The notes under the pieces: model-generated
The model's database searches: none
The model's input: only the letters and a program-made list of their open reading frames with translations
What the model was told of the DNA's origin: nothing
DNA from: Nemertoderma westbladi
Lineage: Eukaryota; Xenacoelomorpha; Nemertodermatida; Nemertodermatidae
Direction of reading: 5' to 3'
NCBI GenBank assembly: GCA_032718475.1
Contig: JAUCBJ010003150.1
Location: 1-37,500, forward strand
Length of the DNA: 37,500 nucleotides
Translations under genes and position numbers: made by a program
Part shown: piece by piece, positions 1 to 9,059 of the stretch
How positions within the stretch are numbered: position 1 is the first letter of the stretch
Layout of the letters: every line of letters begins with the position of its first letter

Positions 1-259
1 GATTTGGTAAAGAAACACAACAATTCTCAGATGTTGGACTATGGAGGTAGAAACTTTAGTAATACGGATTTAAAACGTCTAATGGAAATAAATCAAAGGC
101 GACACATAAACATGGAGAGCTTAGCAGAAGTTGTATTGTTTTTAGCTATTTTTGTTCCAAATTGCATGCTATATAAACAAAAATAATATTTAGAAAATAC
201 CCTACATTATATTGCAATGTTACTCGTTCTTTTACGAATACGGTAGAAAAACTTCAAAT

Positions 260-679
260 CTAATGCACTTCCGAGAAACGAGTATGATCGGTAGATGATG
301 AGTGTTGGGCTATTTGCGGGCCCTTCACTAAACAGCCACATTCGTCGCACTGCAGGGTGAAGCTTGCCACATCGGTGTACTGTCGGGCGCTTCTTGCGTC
401 GCCGGCAAGTTCTCTAGCTAGTTCTAGAACTCTGTTATTGGTAGTGGGGAGTAGGGTGTGTACCTCACCGGTGATAGACTCGTGTTGTAACGAGTCGTAG
501 TGTATACCATCGTATAGGAGTAGGATACGGTGGGGGTAGTCTCTATCCTGGCCATAGCGGTCTACACGACCGCTGCGGATGTCGACCACAGCAACCTCCA
601 CTAGTAGCGCGTCCGATAGGATGGCCAACTCAATTGCACCGCCCCACGAATTTGCTTTACGGATCCACCGACTGTATTC
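260..679 (-). CDS. YOD1: YOD1/OTU1 deubiquitinase, exon 2 (C-terminal half of OTU domain plus zinc finger)
   Basis: This is the last exon of an OTU-family cysteine protease. In other animals YOD1 trims ubiquitin chains on clients of the p97/VCP segregase in ER-associated degradation. The exon encodes 139 residues and ends at a TAG at 262-260. It opens with WGGAIEL and continues with VDRYGQDRDYPHRILLLYDG and then IHYD, whose His is the expected catalytic histidine of the OTU fold. The tail is a C2H2 finger, CDEC followed by H-x5-H (CX2CX11HX5H), ending FSEVH; this tail is typical of the YOD1/OTU1 subfamily. The exon starts at 679 just after a TTTTAG acceptor (681-680 is AG). It joins in phase 0 to the exon ending at 3991, and the junction is collinear with the family. 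I see no stop or frameshift. No clear AATAAA lies between the stop and the window edge. Confidence 0.9.
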   Translation of the reverse strand, partial: EYSRWIRKANSWGGAIELAILSDALLVEVAVVDIRSGRVDRYGQDRDYPHRILLLYDGIHYDSLQHESITGEVHTLLPTTNNRVLELARELAGDARSARQYTDVASFTLQCDECGCLVKGPQIAQHSSSTDHTRFSEVH

Positions 680-1754
680 CTAAAACATTAATAATGTGTT
701 CAACTAAAATGTAATTCACTCCGGATGATACGATTTTAACAGAAGTTACTGATCTACAACTTGAGCCTGAATGTATGGGCCTCTGGTCTGGAGCAGTAGA
801 ACTGTAGGCCAGTCCCCATAATCAGCGAACAGTTATGTAACAGCTAGGTACTTAATAATTAAGGGCATCTGAAAGTTTAACACATTAAAGAATTATATCA
901 ATTTGATCAGTATATACCGGAAGAGGGATGTTGTAGGCTATACCTATTTTGGAGATCAGATGTATAGGACGAGCGCAACGATGCGTGTAATGGGGGTGAG
1001 GCGAGTAACATGTTAACTTCTTAATGACCAGGTTTAGCACATTGACCGATATCATATTTTAATCAATCATGAGAGAGAGGAAGTTCCGGCGATGCTGTGT
1101 ATTTTAAGAACCAGATGAGAAGGCCGAGCACAACGAGTACTCTGTCAGTTACGGGTAGGGGTGTACCGGTAACTATTTTGTTATGCGATAATTTGTAAAT
1201 TTACGTGGCTGATATAGCCATACATTGCTTTGCATCTTCTTTGCATCCAATTATTCTTCGTGTTGGTCGATACATGTACCGGTATGCATCTTTGTTTGTG
1301 AATTAAATTTTAATGGCTGCCCACTGTCTAGGCGGAAATTGCGAAGCTGCCTGCACGCAATTCTAATTTGATAAGGAATGGATTATATACAAAGCGATAA
1401 ACCACCTGTCCAAAAACACCTTTCTGCAGTTTATTAATGGCTGGTTTCGGTTTGGGGACCCTAACTAGTGATAACACTTACATGAATAACAATGTATGGG
1501 AAAAGCTTTATTTAGTCGCATGACAGGTTGATAAATTTATTGTACCTCAATAATATGTAACAATGATAAATTCTATGAATTGAATGCTACCAAATTCAAT
1601 AATAGAGTGTCTCAAACTCATTTAAAATGCCAGTGATGTGGTGGGATGTTGCACTTGTGCATTTTCTACGTTATCTGTTTGCCGTATAATATGTATACGC
1701 TTGGCTTACACCATGTCTTAGAGTATCGTAAGTGACATGTACGACAACCCCACT

Positions 1755-1771
1755 CCCCCCCCCCCCCCCCC
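1755..1771. repeat. Poly-C tract (17 C)
   Basis: An uninterrupted run of 17 C inside the YOD1 intron, soon followed by A and T runs. It is one of several long G/C homopolymers in the window. Confidence 0.95.
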
Positions 1772-2052
1772 AACAAAAAATACATTTTTTTTCTATAAAT
1801 GTTAATAGATTACATGAAATTTGAGACAGAGATAGTTTCACCTCCCTCATTCTTAGTGAGTGAGCCAGAGTTTTGATTTTCGCTTTCAATCTCTAGCTGT
1901 AAGCGTTTGAAAAAGGTGTCTCCATCGATAGAGAGCTGGCCGCGCAAGGATTAAAAAATATGTAAAACAGAATTGAATTTGGTTGGGAAATAGCGGGGAA
2001 TGGGAATATGGGGATTTGATAGTTGATGATTATTTTGCTTCTGATGTAGTCT

Positions 2053-2513
2053 AGGCTATTTATTCTATTTAATGAATACACAATGTTCTACAATATTTTG
2101 CTTACGTATACATAAACATATCCATTAGTGTTATCATATAGGCATTGGATTGTTTACCAGCTCTTATTAGAAAACGGCTCATGTGAAGAATACCAGACTT
2201 TCTGCCGTTATATTTCACTTTGCAGTTACCCGCATGTGAAGAATACCAGGTTTTCACCAATAACATAGGTTACAGAAGGGCTGAATTTAACCAAAACAAT
2301 AAACGAATTAGTATATGTACAGGTTATAAGACAGAAACAAGCGCTATAAAACACTTAATTAAGATAAATTTAAAAAAATAAAAAAATCTTCATATATAAA
2401 ATTCCAATAAAAAGTCGACCGAAAAGTGAAATCCTGGTATTCTTCACATGGGCGAGATAAACAAAATTTTATAGATCATGGATGGTGTATTTATTAAATA
2501 GAATAAATAGCCT
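2053..2513. mobile_element. Foldback/MITE-like element with nested inverted repeats
   Basis: The outer arms at 2053-2081 and 2485-2513 are inverted copies matching at 28 of 29 bases (AGGCTATTTATTCTATTTAA and on). Inside them a 17-base motif, CATGTGAAGAATACCAG, occurs at 2180-2196 and again at 2233-2249, with a perfect inverted copy at 2434-2450. The weaker similarity between the arms continues inward from the outer ends, with extra sequence in the left arm. There is no coding sequence. I found no clear target-site duplication, so the exact ends are provisional. This resembles a non-autonomous DNA transposon sitting in the YOD1 intron. Confidence 0.65.
2265..2305 (+). repeat. Dispersed repeat copy 1 (GGTTACAG...TTTAACCAAAACAATAAAC)
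   Basis: Contains GGTTACAGAAGGGC and then TTTAACCAAAACAATAAAC. The second block matches 3757-3806 exactly over 19 bases. It may be part of the neighbouring inverted-repeat element. Confidence 0.6.
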
Positions 2514-3756
2514 GCATTGGAAGCAAATACATGCAACATTCGATAAATATTCTGGCTCACCCAAAAAGCAGGTTACCCTATTGTTCATTGTTCAAGGGCC
2601 ATTGTGCAACTTTCCTATAAAAGTGTTAGTAATTCCTAGGCAGCTGGTTTCAACTGCTGCTGCAGGAATGCCTACAACCAAAACCAAGATGAACTTCAAT
2701 GAACTTTACATAGACAATTCAATATATATTATTTGCAAATTTCGATATTTGGTCACAACCACCACCACCAGAAAAAAGGTAGAAATTTATACATATAATA
2801 AGTGAGGTACAGTTATCGGGAAGAACAGACTACAAGTTTAAAATTTAAATATTTAAGAATTAAACAGAAAAATGTATATTTGTATTGCGCGACTATACAA
2901 TGCAATGCTGCCCCTGCCAGTACCGGTAGGATTCTCGAACAATCCTTCAGATTGTATTCCACCTAGAACCCCACACACCCTAGAGACAGCAGTTACTGTC
3001 AGTAATTGCGTCACCCAGGACCAAGTCATAGTGAGCTGAGCACATATGTAGTTCGACGCCCCCATTATAACGTGACTCAAGGCCACTGCCCGCGAGGCTA
3101 CCTTTTTCCGGTAATACCAATTAAAGTTTAGCCATTGGCAAGGTTAATGATAAGATAGGGAGTAGTAACACTAACGCTTAATTAAATAAATTAATTAAAC
3201 CTGCAATCGTGCCTTTAAGTAATCCTAAAGTTATCGCCGTCGTCTAAAAAAATGAGCGAATAATATTTCACTGTTTCTGTTTCAATACATTGGAAGCCGG
3301 AGATGTTTGATTAGAACAAGGGCAGGGTAGGTTGGTGTGCGCTACTGATTATCAGACATTCGGCACAAGTTACAATTAATCCTATTTCTCTTTCTTTTAC
3401 AGGCCAGCTGTTACCCGAATGAGATTACCAACTCTGAATTTTTCTACAGTTCTCGTTGGTTTAAGGTAAAGAAAGGAAGAGCATGTGGAAAAAAAACAGA
3501 GAGGTGTGTGAGAGAGCACAATAATTTTACTTAACAAAAAATTATATTGGCGGTATAATGGTCGAGTTATACATTATAGGTACAAGGGTACTTAAGAGGT
3601 CAGTTATTATCAGTTAAAGAGGCTTGCCTCTAAACTGCCTTATATACAATATTGTATTTAAGTATGGCAATAAATAAAAAAAAAAGGGGGGAAACTGGAC
3701 GCACATTCCATCTTGGCGAATTAATATCCCGCCTCAATGATAAATTCTCAATTTAG

Positions 3757-3830
3757 GGAAAGGAGCAGGTTACAGTGGCACGTTATTTTAACCAAAACAA
3801 TAAACTAAACACAATAGAACAGGTTACAGT
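3757..3830 (+). repeat. Dispersed repeat copy 2, with an internal second copy
   Basis: GGGAAAGGAGCAGGTTACAG, then TTTTAACCAAAACAATAAAC, then a second AACAGGTTACAG at about 3818. It shares its core with the copies at 2265-2305 and 7971-8128. Confidence 0.6.
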
Positions 3831-3990
3831 TTTATTTTTGAGATTAATCAGCCTTTATTTGGGTCGAATTTTTATTGCTTTATTTGCTTTATTATTAGTT
3901 TAGTTAGTTAGTGTGGGGAGGGGTGCATGTTGTAGTACAGGTACTGCCAGACTGTAGTAATTAGTAATTACTGAATTACGTGTTACAAAC

Positions 3991-4218
3991 CTTAGGAGTT
4001 CTGCCCAGCACGACTTCGTTGTAAACTTCTGCATTATCTTCGACAGCAGCAGCAACATTATTACGAAGTTGGGATGTAATTTGCCCATCATATGTTCCAA
4101 AATATGACAGAGCAACGCTGGAGAATAGACAAGAATTATCGGAAGGAACACATTTTCGTATTAAGCAACCTAAATTAAGATTTGAGTTTTCCGCTGATCT
4201 TGAGCTTGAGTTGGTCAT
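3991..4218 (-). CDS. YOD1: YOD1/OTU1 deubiquitinase, exon 1 (catalytic-Cys half of OTU domain)
   Basis: Encodes 76 residues from ATG at 4218. The motif VPSDNSCLFSSVALSYFG carries the OTU nucleophile: the Cys in DNSC, with the Asp three residues before it. It is followed by the helix that ends VVLGRTPK. The exon ends at AAG|GTTTGT (donor GT at 3990-3989), phase 0, and the next exon begins GAA TAC. Together the two exons give about 215 residues, which covers the OTU core and the C-terminal finger. Vertebrate YOD1 is longer because of an N-terminal UBX-like domain that binds p97; none is visible here. The ATG is preceded by an in-frame TAA, and also by a possible acceptor (TTAATCAG) 6 bases upstream of it. 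The true start may therefore lie in an unseen exon further right. Identity is secure; completeness of the N-terminus is not. Confidence 0.85.
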
Positions 4219-5238
4219 TTTTATCTGATTAACAGATTATTGCTGTAGGCCTATTGCATCTGCATGTTACAATTAAAATCGGATGTGGGTACCGCAGTAC
4301 CGCATCCGCACCGGTAGCCTTTGGCTAGTCAGTTAGGTTAGGCTAGTTGTCTTGTCACCTGGCGCTCGGGCAGCCTGGACTATGCACTCGGCTGCTCGGG
4401 GACCATTCTGCCATTTACTGGTTTAGCTATTTCACATTTAGGCTATTTGTTATGGGTTTATCATCAAATTATTAAGCTTTAGGCCTACCTACTGACCTAC
4501 CGGTATACTGCTGTACTGGTACCGGTATACAGTATAGTCAGATAGTAGCCTACAGTACTGCAGTACGAGTACAGCAGTACCTGCTGGGCTGCGGTACCGG
4601 TACAGCAGTAGTGCCTAGCTACCTAGGCCTACCGGTAATTAGATTACTGTTACTGCTGTACTGTAGGCTTTACTGCAGTAGCATTTCAAAAAATGGGCAC
4701 TTCTTTCAAAAACCAGCTACCGGTATGCTGGTATGCCAGTACGGTACCTGTTCAGTACATACTACAGTAGGCCCCTACTGCAGTACTGTCTGACTGTGAT
4801 TCAAACTGCTGAAATAACTTCAGAAATTACAGGTTTCCATAGGACTACGAGTTCAAATATCCCGCCACCACATAACAAATTATTGATTTATTCATTCATT
4901 GCTCTCCGTTACAGAATTATCAAAGTCACACACACTATCAAAGTACCACCACTTGACTGCTTGACAGTATTCATTTAATTACTTATAATTACCGGTATTT
5001 AAAAAAAAGTGTTAACTACCGCACCAATGTCTCTATACAGCTATATACTGTATCTATATCCTGTATGTATATTTTACTCCGATTCACAGTAATATAAAAA
5101 TTAATTTTATAATTAAATGTAAAATACTGTAATATAATATAGGCCTAATGAGAATGTCGAATTTAATTAAAAAATTATTGAATCCTGCGAATGTATATTG
5201 TTGTTTGTAATCATTTTGTAAAGGATTCCTCACGCCCT
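4219..5238. other. Upstream region of YOD1, rich in short palindromes, no gene seen
   Basis: From about 4290 to 4790 the sequence is dense in short self-complementary words: ACCGGT, GGTACC, CTGCAG, GTAC, CAGTACTG and AGGCCT, many overlapping (for example CAGTACTGCAGTAC). It should hold the YOD1 promoter, but I see no convincing TATA box or initiator. No minus-strand reading frame here looks like a UBX domain. From 4790 to 5238 the DNA is plain and AT-rich. Confidence 0.5.
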
Positions 5239-5414
5239 CAGAGTGGCAAGCTCCCAGTCTCAGAGTGGCAAGCTCCCAGACTCAGAGTGGCAAGCTCCCA
5301 GTCTCAGAGTGGCAAGCTCCCAGACTCAGAGTGGCAAGCTCCCAGTCTCAGAGTGGCAAGCTCCCAGACTCAGAGTGGCAAGCTCCCAGACTCAGAGTGG
5401 CAAGCTCCCAGACA
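5239..5414 (+). repeat. 22-bp minisatellite, 8 copies, partly dimeric
   Basis: The unit CAGAGTGGCAAGCTCCCAG plus GTCT or GACT-type ends starts at 5239, 5261, 5283, 5305, 5327, 5349, 5371 and 5393, exactly 22 bases apart. The first six copies alternate CAGTCT and CAGACT endings, which makes a 44-bp dimer. Frames run open through it in more than one phase because 22 bp is not a multiple of 3 and the unit lacks stops; that is not evidence of coding. Confidence 0.95.
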
Positions 5415-5680
5415 GCTTAATCTGTAGTTTCGCGGCGTGTTTAATGAACCCAGGCTTTTCCCGCTACAAAATAACCTTGAAAATTATAATCACTATCAGC
5501 TTTATTTCCCGCTAGCCGACTTGTACATCTACGGACTTTCTGACTATATTTACGGACTCTACCGTATCAAGACGATTGTCAAAAATAACAGTGATTTATA
5601 TTTTCCGGATCGGATGTTAATATCTTTACTCATCATCAGTTTACTTTACTTTATCTTCAAGAGGAAAAAGAGAAATCGCA
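5415..5680. other. Short spacer between two minisatellites, no gene supported
   Basis: AT-rich DNA between the 22-bp and 19-bp tandem repeats. Several frames stay open, but none looks like a known protein. Confidence 0.4.
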
Positions 5681-5744
5681 TTAGGGGGCTTTGGATCCGT
5701 TAGGAGGCTTTGGATCCGTTAGGAGGCTTTGGATCCGTTAGGAG
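5681..5744 (+). repeat. 19-bp tandem repeat, 3.4 copies
   Basis: The unit TTAGGAGGCTTTGGATCCG starts at 5681, 5700 and 5719, with a partial copy at 5738. Each full unit carries a GGATCC palindrome. Confidence 0.95.
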
Positions 5745-5959
5745 ATCAAATGGCTCTTGGACTTTTGTTATTACGGCCAAAATGGTCGTAATAATACTAA
5801 AAAAAATACTGTATAGTCCAAAATAACATCATAATATAGTCACAATAATAATAATTATTTTCTAGACTAATTTTTAGTTTGAGAAAATCGTAAACAGACG
5901 CAGTCGTAAAATACCAGGGACGGACTGAGGGTCAGGCCCAAATGGTCATCATAATATCT

Positions 5960-6084
5960 GGGGGGGGGGGGGCAGTGCCCCCAAAGCCCCCCGCACGATA
6001 CGGGCCTGCTGAGGGTGTGCAGCGCCCAGGGGCAAATCGACCTAAAGTCGCCCCCCCCCCCAAACCCCCCCCCCCCCCCCCCCC
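5960..6084. repeat. Paired G and C homopolymers (13 G, 11 C, 20 C)
   Basis: There is a G run at 5960-5972 and C runs at 6051-6061 and 6065-6084. Between them is GC-rich sequence with GCCCCCAAAGCCCCCCG, unlike the AT-rich surroundings. The G and C runs are complementary about 80-100 bases apart, so the segment could fold back or form G-quadruplex or i-motif structures. It may be a fragment of a GC-rich mobile element. Confidence 0.8.
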
Positions 6085-7230
6085 ATTATAAAAGTGGAGT
6101 ATTTAATTGCAATTATTTTGGTTCACATAATTCAATCTTTAAAATTATTTTTATTCAAATTAACCGCTTATATATAAAGAGTACTTTTAAATTGTATCGG
6201 CCTATAATTAAAGTTGTTAAATAATCATAAAGATGTTAATTAAATAATAATTCCATGTTAAATAAATATATATGTACAAAAAAAACTGTTGTACTGAAAA
6301 GTTCCATTCAGGATAATGGATCATTGTTTAACCAGTACCTATAGAGTCCCAGACTATGTCCTCCAATACGTTGCTTTAGTTCATCCCATAAAAATTAGCA
6401 TGTCAAAATATATTGTAATTGTCCAACAAAAAACCACTACATATATATCCCAACGATACAGATTCACAGTATTCATTCGACAACTGAGTTATACAGTTTA
6501 TGCTAATGATTTACGAAAAAGCCGGACTCTTACACTAGTAAAGATCCCTTAAAATTGAATTTTAAATAAGTTTAAACAGCAATTAATTCTAATTGCGGAA
6601 ATATCGTAATGCAAATCAGTTGATGTGGGGCTGAGTAAAACATCTGCATGCAGTGCAGCTGCAGGCAGAGGCCTATGAATCTCTAGGTTGCGTTGCCAAC
6701 ATAACAATTGAATTGAATTGAATTGAATAACAATTGAATGATTAGACATAAATTTCCAATTTGTCAAAATCGACAAAGTCAAATTCACCTTTTAGCGTGA
6801 GCTAAATTTAAACTTTGCAGCTAACGTTATAGTTCCAGGGTCGCCACAACCTTTCAAAATCATGTGCCTTCCTACCATATAGTAAACAGGGGGGCTGCCC
6901 CCCCCCCCCCCCCCCCCCCCCCCAACCACTTCCCACCGTGGTTAATTACCCGCCCTCGTGTTATACATAATTTATGTAAATACTTTTAATAATTTTCGAC
7001 GCAAAAATTTCAACAAAATCATCAGATTCAATTCATATAGCGATGTTAATATATTAAATTCACCAAGTTCACTATTGTTATACACTGTAAATCTAGGAAG
7101 GTACGTCTTCGATGGTGTATATGAACACCTAATAGGCGTATTGTATAGCATGTGGTAGAACACTCTCAGAAAACATACTGTAGTTCTCAGATATTTTAAA
7201 TCGTTCATCTTTTTTTAATGAGGTTTTTTA
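6085..7230. other. AT-rich intergenic DNA with a microsatellite and a C tract
   Basis: No gene is supported. It contains a short GAATT-type microsatellite at about 6705-6726 (AATTG four times) and a 26-C run at 6898-6923 preceded by GGGGGGCTG. The open stretches seen in several frames have no recognisable motif. Confidence 0.6.
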
Positions 7231-7937
7231 ACACCCGCTTTTTGAGAAGTCACACCGGCTCACCACCAACAGCCGTATTTTGAGAACTCACACCGGCTCA
7301 CCACCACCAACAGCCGTATTTTGAGAACTCACACCGGCTCACCACCAACACCCGCTTTTTGAGAACTCACACCGGCTCACCACCAACAGCCGTATTTTGA
7401 GAACTCACACCGGCTCACCACCAACAGCCGTATTTTGAGAACTCACACCGGCTCACCACCAACAGCCGTATTTTGAGAACTCACACCGGCTCACCACCAC
7501 CAACAGCCGTATTTTGAGAACTCACACCGGCTCACCACCACCAACAGCCGTATTTTGAGAACTCACACCGGCTCACCACCAACACCCGCTTTTTGAGAAC
7601 TCACACCGGCTCACCACCAACAGCCGTATTTTGAGAACTCACACCGGCTCACCACCAACACCCGCTTTTTGAGAACTCACACCGGCTCACCACCAACAGC
7701 CGTATTTTGAGAACTCACACCGGCTCACCACCAACAGCCGTATTTTGAGAACTCACACCGGCTCACCACCAACAGCCGTATTTTGAGAACTCACACCGGC
7801 TCACCACCAACAGCCGTATTTTGAGAACTCACACCGGCTCACCACCAACAGCCGTATTTTGAGAACTCACACCGGCTCACCACCAACAGCCGTTTTTGAG
7901 AAGTCACACCGGCTCACCACCAACAGCCGTATTTTGA
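7231..7937 (+). repeat. 38-bp minisatellite, about 18 copies
   Basis: The unit runs ACAGCCGTATTTTGAGAACT then CACACCGGCTCACCACCA. Most copies are 38 bp; a few are 41 bp from an extra CCA. A variant reading ACACCCGCTTTTTGAG recurs four times at scattered positions, which points to duplication of blocks rather than single units. The AGCCG and CGGCT ends are complementary within a unit. The first copy and a copy near the right end both read GAGAAGTCAC where the interior reads GAGAACTCAC. Confidence 0.95.
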
Positions 7938-8244
7938 CAAAAAAATTACCGATTTAGTAGATTTCGTCAGTAAGGGAAAGGGACAGGTTTCAGGGTCAAT
8001 GTTTTCTAACCAAAAAAATAACGAAACTTTTCCTAATTCGAGAAAGAAGCAGGATTCAGTGTCAGTGTTTCTTAATAATAAACGAAACAAAAGTTCGAGG
8101 TTAACGGAAAGGAACATGTTACAGTGACTACTATATAATATAATGTAATAAAAAATGGTAATATATGAAAAATTTTCGATTTAAACGACAGATGAAGTTA
8201 TTCGGTTACTTAATTTTGACATACAATACTGAAATAGGTGTGTA
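7938..8244 (+). repeat. Dispersed repeat copy 3, degenerate tandem of about 60-65 bp
   Basis: At 7971-8128 three diverged units follow each other: GGGACAGGTTTCAGGGTCAA with CTAACCAAAAAAATAACGAA; AAGCAGGATTCAGTGTCAGT with AATAATAAACGAAAC; and GGAACATGTTACAGTGAC. Their core matches the copies at 2265 and 3757. The rest of the interval is AT-rich with no gene. Confidence 0.55.
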
Positions 8245-8277
8245 GGGGGGGAGGGGGGGGGGGGGGGGGGTGGGGGG
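8245..8277. repeat. Long G tract (interrupted)
   Basis: Seven G, A, 18 G, T, six G. It is a strong G-quadruplex candidate on the plus strand, and a place where read and assembly length are likely to be unreliable. Confidence 0.9.
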
Positions 8278-8611
8278 CGTTCACCTGCTGTACAGCATAT
8301 ACTGTAGAAGAGCTTCAACACAACTGAGAGAGGTGCAATACTGGTTACCTATTGGCTAAATACGTAACATTAGGGGTTAATGAGCATAATGCTCTACGGG
8401 AGAGCATAATATATTGCAGTAATAATATGTAATAATAATTGGTAACAATCACCGATCGCCGAGGGAGGGAATTTAATAATAGAAGCGCATCTTCTAAGGA
8501 TCATAATCTGCTTACAGGTTTACCTTACGGTGCCATAGGACAGAGTGTATTACAGGCAGTGGCTTTCAGCGCAAGGCCATTTCATTCCAAACCACTTTCA
8601 GAACACTGCAC
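8278..8611. other. Left flank of the 50-bp satellite
   Basis: Single-copy sequence, including GAGCATAATGCTC (an inverted repeat) near 8382. From about 8572 the sequence AAGGCCATTTCATT resembles a very diverged satellite unit (AAGGCCCTTTTCATCTCATT), so the array may fade in here. No gene is supported. Confidence 0.45.
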
Positions 8612-9059
8612 AAGGCATTTTCATCTCATTGCACTTTAATCTCATGGGCCATTCTTCCCCAAGGCCCTTTTCATCTCATTGCACTTTAATCTCATGGACC
8701 GTTCTTCCCCAAGGCCCTTTTCATCTCATTGTTATTTAATCTCGTGGACCGTTCTTCCCCAAGGCCCTTTTCATCTCATTGCACTTTAATCTCATGGACC
8801 GTTCTTCCCCAAGGCCCTTTTCATCTCATTGTTATTTAATCTCATGGACCGTTCTTCCCCAAGACCCTTTTCATCTCATTGTTATTTAATCTCATGGGCC
8901 GTTCTTCCCCAAGGCCTTTTCATCTCATTGTACTTTAATCTCATGGGACGTTCTTCCCCAAGGCCCTTTTCATCTCATTGCACTTTAATCTCATGGACCG
9001 TTCTTCCCCAAGACCTTTTCATCTCATTGCACATTAATCTCATGGACCGTTCTTCCCCA

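Larger units (their letters stand above)
680..3990 (-). other. Intron of YOD1 (3.3 kb)
   Basis: A GT (3990-3989) to AG (681-680) intron separates two collinear pieces of the OTU domain in phase 0. It contains no reading frame I can support. It does hold a poly-C tract, a nested inverted-repeat element, two copies of a dispersed repeat, and a weak duplication at about 950-985 and 1102-1136 (TTTTGGAGATCAGATG against TTTTAAGAACCAGATG, followed in both by GAGC(G/A)CAACGA). Confidence 0.75.

Noticed and set aside
4-186. Plus-strand 60-residue frame with a hydrophobic C-terminal stretch
   Set aside because: No recognised motif, cut by the window edge and downstream of the oppositely oriented YOD1. 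It could be an exon, but nothing supports it.
5191-5515. Overlapping repeat-peptide frames in the 22-bp minisatellite
   Set aside because: The unit has no stop in these phases; the peptide repetition is a consequence of the tandem DNA repeat.
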